Source of the DNA: Photobacterium sp. JCM 19050
GTDB taxonomy: Bacteria > Pseudomonadota > Gammaproteobacteria > Enterobacterales > Vibrionaceae
DNA length: 64,000 bases
NCBI GenBank assembly: GCA_001310455.1
Contig: BAXG01000024.1
Span: 20,763 to 84,762, forward strand
Direction: 5' to 3'
Below are positions 62,473-64,000 of the stretch, piece after piece. Made by a program: the position numbers and the translations under genes. Positions within the stretch are counted from its first letter, which is position 1, and every line of letters begins with the position of its first letter. The notes under the pieces are model-generated. The model was given only the letters and a program-made list of their open reading frames with translations. It did not search any database and was not told where the DNA came from.

Positions 62473-63741
62473 ATGGAAGGGCTTGAATACACTTTTCGCC
62501 AAGAATACGGGAAGCTGGTTGCTTCCCTTTCCCGGCGATTTGGTTCTTCAAATTTCGACAGAGTAGAAGATGCCGTGCAGGGCGCTATGCTCAAGGCATC
62601 GGAAATCTGGCCTGCGCAGGGAAAACCCGATAAACCGGCTGCTTGGTTATACCGGGTTGCAGCCAACCGATTGTTGGATGAATTCAAGCATCAAAGCCGC
62701 TTTTCCTTCGTTGAAGAGTCTCCATTTAATCATTCCTCTTATATAGAAGATGAGGGAAAGCTGACTGGAGAGTTGCAGGACGATGCCCTGTTTCTCCTTT
62801 TTCAATGTTGCGATGAACGTATTCCAGAAAAGTCCCAACTGGTTTTTACCCTGAAAGCACTTTGCGGTTTCAGTGTCAGGGAAATCAGTGCGCGTCTATT
62901 TGCATCAGAAGACAACGTATATAAACGTTACAACCGGGCCAAGGCAAAACTCCGGCTTTTCTACAACGATCATGAATCTCCGAGTGATGACTGGTATCAG
63001 GCGCGATGCCAGGCTGTGCTTCATGTACTGTATCTGATGTTTAATGAGGGTTACCTGTCAGTTGATCACGCCAGCCCTATCCGGTTGGATCTCTGTAGCG
63101 AGGCGATGAGGCTGATGAGTTGGTTACTGGCGCATCCTTCCGGTAAAAATTCTTCGGCTTATGCTCTCAATGCGTTGATGTATTTTCACCATGCGCGCCT
63201 GCCTGCCCGACAAGACGGTGCTGGTGGATTGGTGCTTTTGGAAGAGCAGGATAGAAGCCAATGGAATGGTGACGAAATCCGTCAAGGTATGGTTTGGCTG
63301 GAAAGGGCTGCTGTTGGGGAGCAGTTCTCACGTTACCATGGTGAGGCTGGGATTGCCGCTGAACACTGTCTGGCACCGTCACTGGATAAAACCAATTGGG
63401 CCAGTATTGTGTCTTTTTACGATATGTTAAGTGCCATTCAGCCATCACCGTTTTACAGACTCAACCAGGCTGTTGCCATTGCACAGTGGAAAGGCCCTCA
63501 GTTGGCGTTACAAAAGCTGAAAGAAACAGAACCGCCGGGCTGGCTTGAAGGGCATTATTTGTGGTCTGCGGTTTATTCAGATTTTTATTGCCAGCTCGGT
63601 GATGCTGGGGTGGCAAGCGAATTTGCCGCCCGGGCTGTCGATGAGGCACCTACCGATGCGATAAAAAATGCCCTTAGGAGCGACTCGCCCTATAGAGAGT
63701 GGATATATGTACCGAGTTGTATGTTTTTTAACCATGCATGA
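62473..63741 (+). CDS. ECF42-group RNA polymerase sigma factor with C-terminal extension
   Basis: The 422-residue protein has an N-terminal sigma-70 region 2 (FDRVEDAVQGAMLKASEIWP; PAAWLYRVAANRLLDEFKHQ) and region 4 (LKALCGFSVREISARLFASE). It then carries a 230-residue all-helical extension (WYQARCQAVLHVLYLMFNEG; RLDLCSEAMRLMSWLLAHP; SPFYRLNQAVAIAQWKGPQL) of the TPR-like type that defines the ECF42 group and replaces an anti-sigma factor. The upstream DGPF gene is its usual partner. The stimulus is unknown. No anti-sigma gene is seen nearby. Confidence 0.9.
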   Translation: MEGLEYTFRQEYGKLVASLSRRFGSSNFDRVEDAVQGAMLKASEIWPAQGKPDKPAAWLYRVAANRLLDEFKHQSRFSFVEESPFNHSSYIEDEGKLTGELQDDALFLLFQCCDERIPEKSQLVFTLKALCGFSVREISARLFASEDNVYKRYNRAKAKLRLFYNDHESPSDDWYQARCQAVLHVLYLMFNEGYLSVDHASPIRLDLCSEAMRLMSWLLAHPSGKNSSAYALNALMYFHHARLPARQDGAGGLVLLEEQDRSQWNGDEIRQGMVWLERAAVGEQFSRYHGEAGIAAEHCLAPSLDKTNWASIVSFYDMLSAIQPSPFYRLNQAVAIAQWKGPQLALQKLKETEPPGWLEGHYLWSAVYSDFYCQLGDAGVASEFAARAVDEAPTDAIKNALRSDSPYREWIYVPSCMFFNHA

Positions 63742-63899
63742 GTGATCATGAATCCGAAAAACTTTTAAATCCTTTCTTCTGAAACAGCCTTTAACCCAGA
63801 TCTGACAAGCTTTCTGGTACGGAAAGTAACCGAAAAGTGCCTTTTTTACCCCTTTCGCTGCCTTCGTGACCATTCGATGAATTTTTTCCGAAAAAAGGG

Positions 63900-63927
63900 T
63901 TGCACGAAAATTTCAGATCTCTATACT
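63900..63927 (+). promoter_or_regulatory. Strong stable-RNA-type promoter, probably of an rrn operon
   Basis: TTGCAC, a 16-base spacer and TATACT are followed by a GC-rich GCGCTCC discriminator, typical of stringently controlled rRNA and tRNA promoters. A- and T-runs just upstream (63881-63897) resemble an UP element. From 63928 to the window edge there is no frame; GGAGT and ACTCC can form a short hairpin in the presumed leader. The RNA gene itself lies beyond the window. Confidence 0.6.
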
Positions 63928-64000
63928 GCGCTCCTGTCGACGGGGAACGGAGTGTGACTCCGGTCACGAAAGCGGTAAAACGAAGTCTCAGGATAACGTG

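Overview
The window is a chromosomal core segment of a gammaproteobacterium, most likely a member of Vibrionaceae. The gene order points there: tamB-ppa-fbp-mpl-ubiX; a TRAP permease plus UspA next to argR/mdh; ispB divergent from rplU-rpmA-obgE; lptD-surA-pdxA-rsmA-apaG-apaH; a leuABCD operon separated from leuO and ilvIH by a PAP2 phosphatase, a glycosyltransferase and an acyl-CoA ligase. Base composition is near 50% GC. I cannot fix the genus (Grimontia, Enterovibrio, Salinivibrio and Photobacterium relatives are all possible). No insertion sequence, prophage, integron or CRISPR array was seen.

Layout. 1-5.4 kb: end of tamB, a heptanucleotide repeat, ppa, fbp, mpl, ubiX. 5.4-9.4 kb: UspA, a fused TRAP permease without its usual receptor gene, argR. 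9.7-16 kb: mdh, ispB, rplU, rpmA, obgE, a split threonine/serine-exporter-like pair, folA, then a small histidine-rich protein gene. 16.4-23.1 kb (minus): lptD-surA-pdxA-rsmA-apaG-apaH. 23.3-30.6 kb: djlA, a 2-hydroxyacid dehydrogenase, rluA, rapA, a PIN-PhoH protein. 30.6-33.1 kb: two GGDEF proteins. 33.2-36.7 kb: thiBPQ under a TPP riboswitch. 36.8-42.6 kb: a DUF547 protein and leuABCD with a leucine leader peptide and attenuator. 42.8-44.6 kb: a four-half-site Pho box in front of a PAP2 phosphatase and a glycosyltransferase. 45-50.6 kb: leuO, acyl-CoA ligase, ilvIH. 50.7-57.2 kb: GntR regulator, pyruvate kinase, a PTS-EIIC/EAL fusion, lplA. 57.4-63.7 kb: accessory genes (YgjV-like, TSUP permease, a 24-residue protein, a four-helix membrane protein, GST, iron alcohol dehydrogenase, a DGPF/ECF42 sigma pair). 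The last 100 bases look like a stable-RNA (probably rrn) promoter and leader.

Sequence quality matters for any reader. I count about 44 frame breaks in 25 genes, including genes that are essential or central (lptD, surA, ispB, rsmA, mdh, pyk). Almost every one is repaired by adding one base, usually to a short homopolymer (for example CCC read as CC). This is the signature of homopolymer under-calling in the assembly, not of gene decay. Such genes are reported here over their full span as CDS, with the approximate break points.

The strongest candidates for new biology are: (i) the PhoB-type control region driving a PAP2 phosphatase plus MJ1255/VC2487-type glycosyltransferase, which could be a phosphate-starvation lipid-remodelling module; (ii) the 93-residue protein with 28% histidine behind a perfect inverted repeat; (iii) a 24-residue basic protein with an ideal ribosome site and its own terminator; (iv) the ECF42/DGPF pair with a matching promoter; and (v) a TRAP permease lacking its receptor gene.
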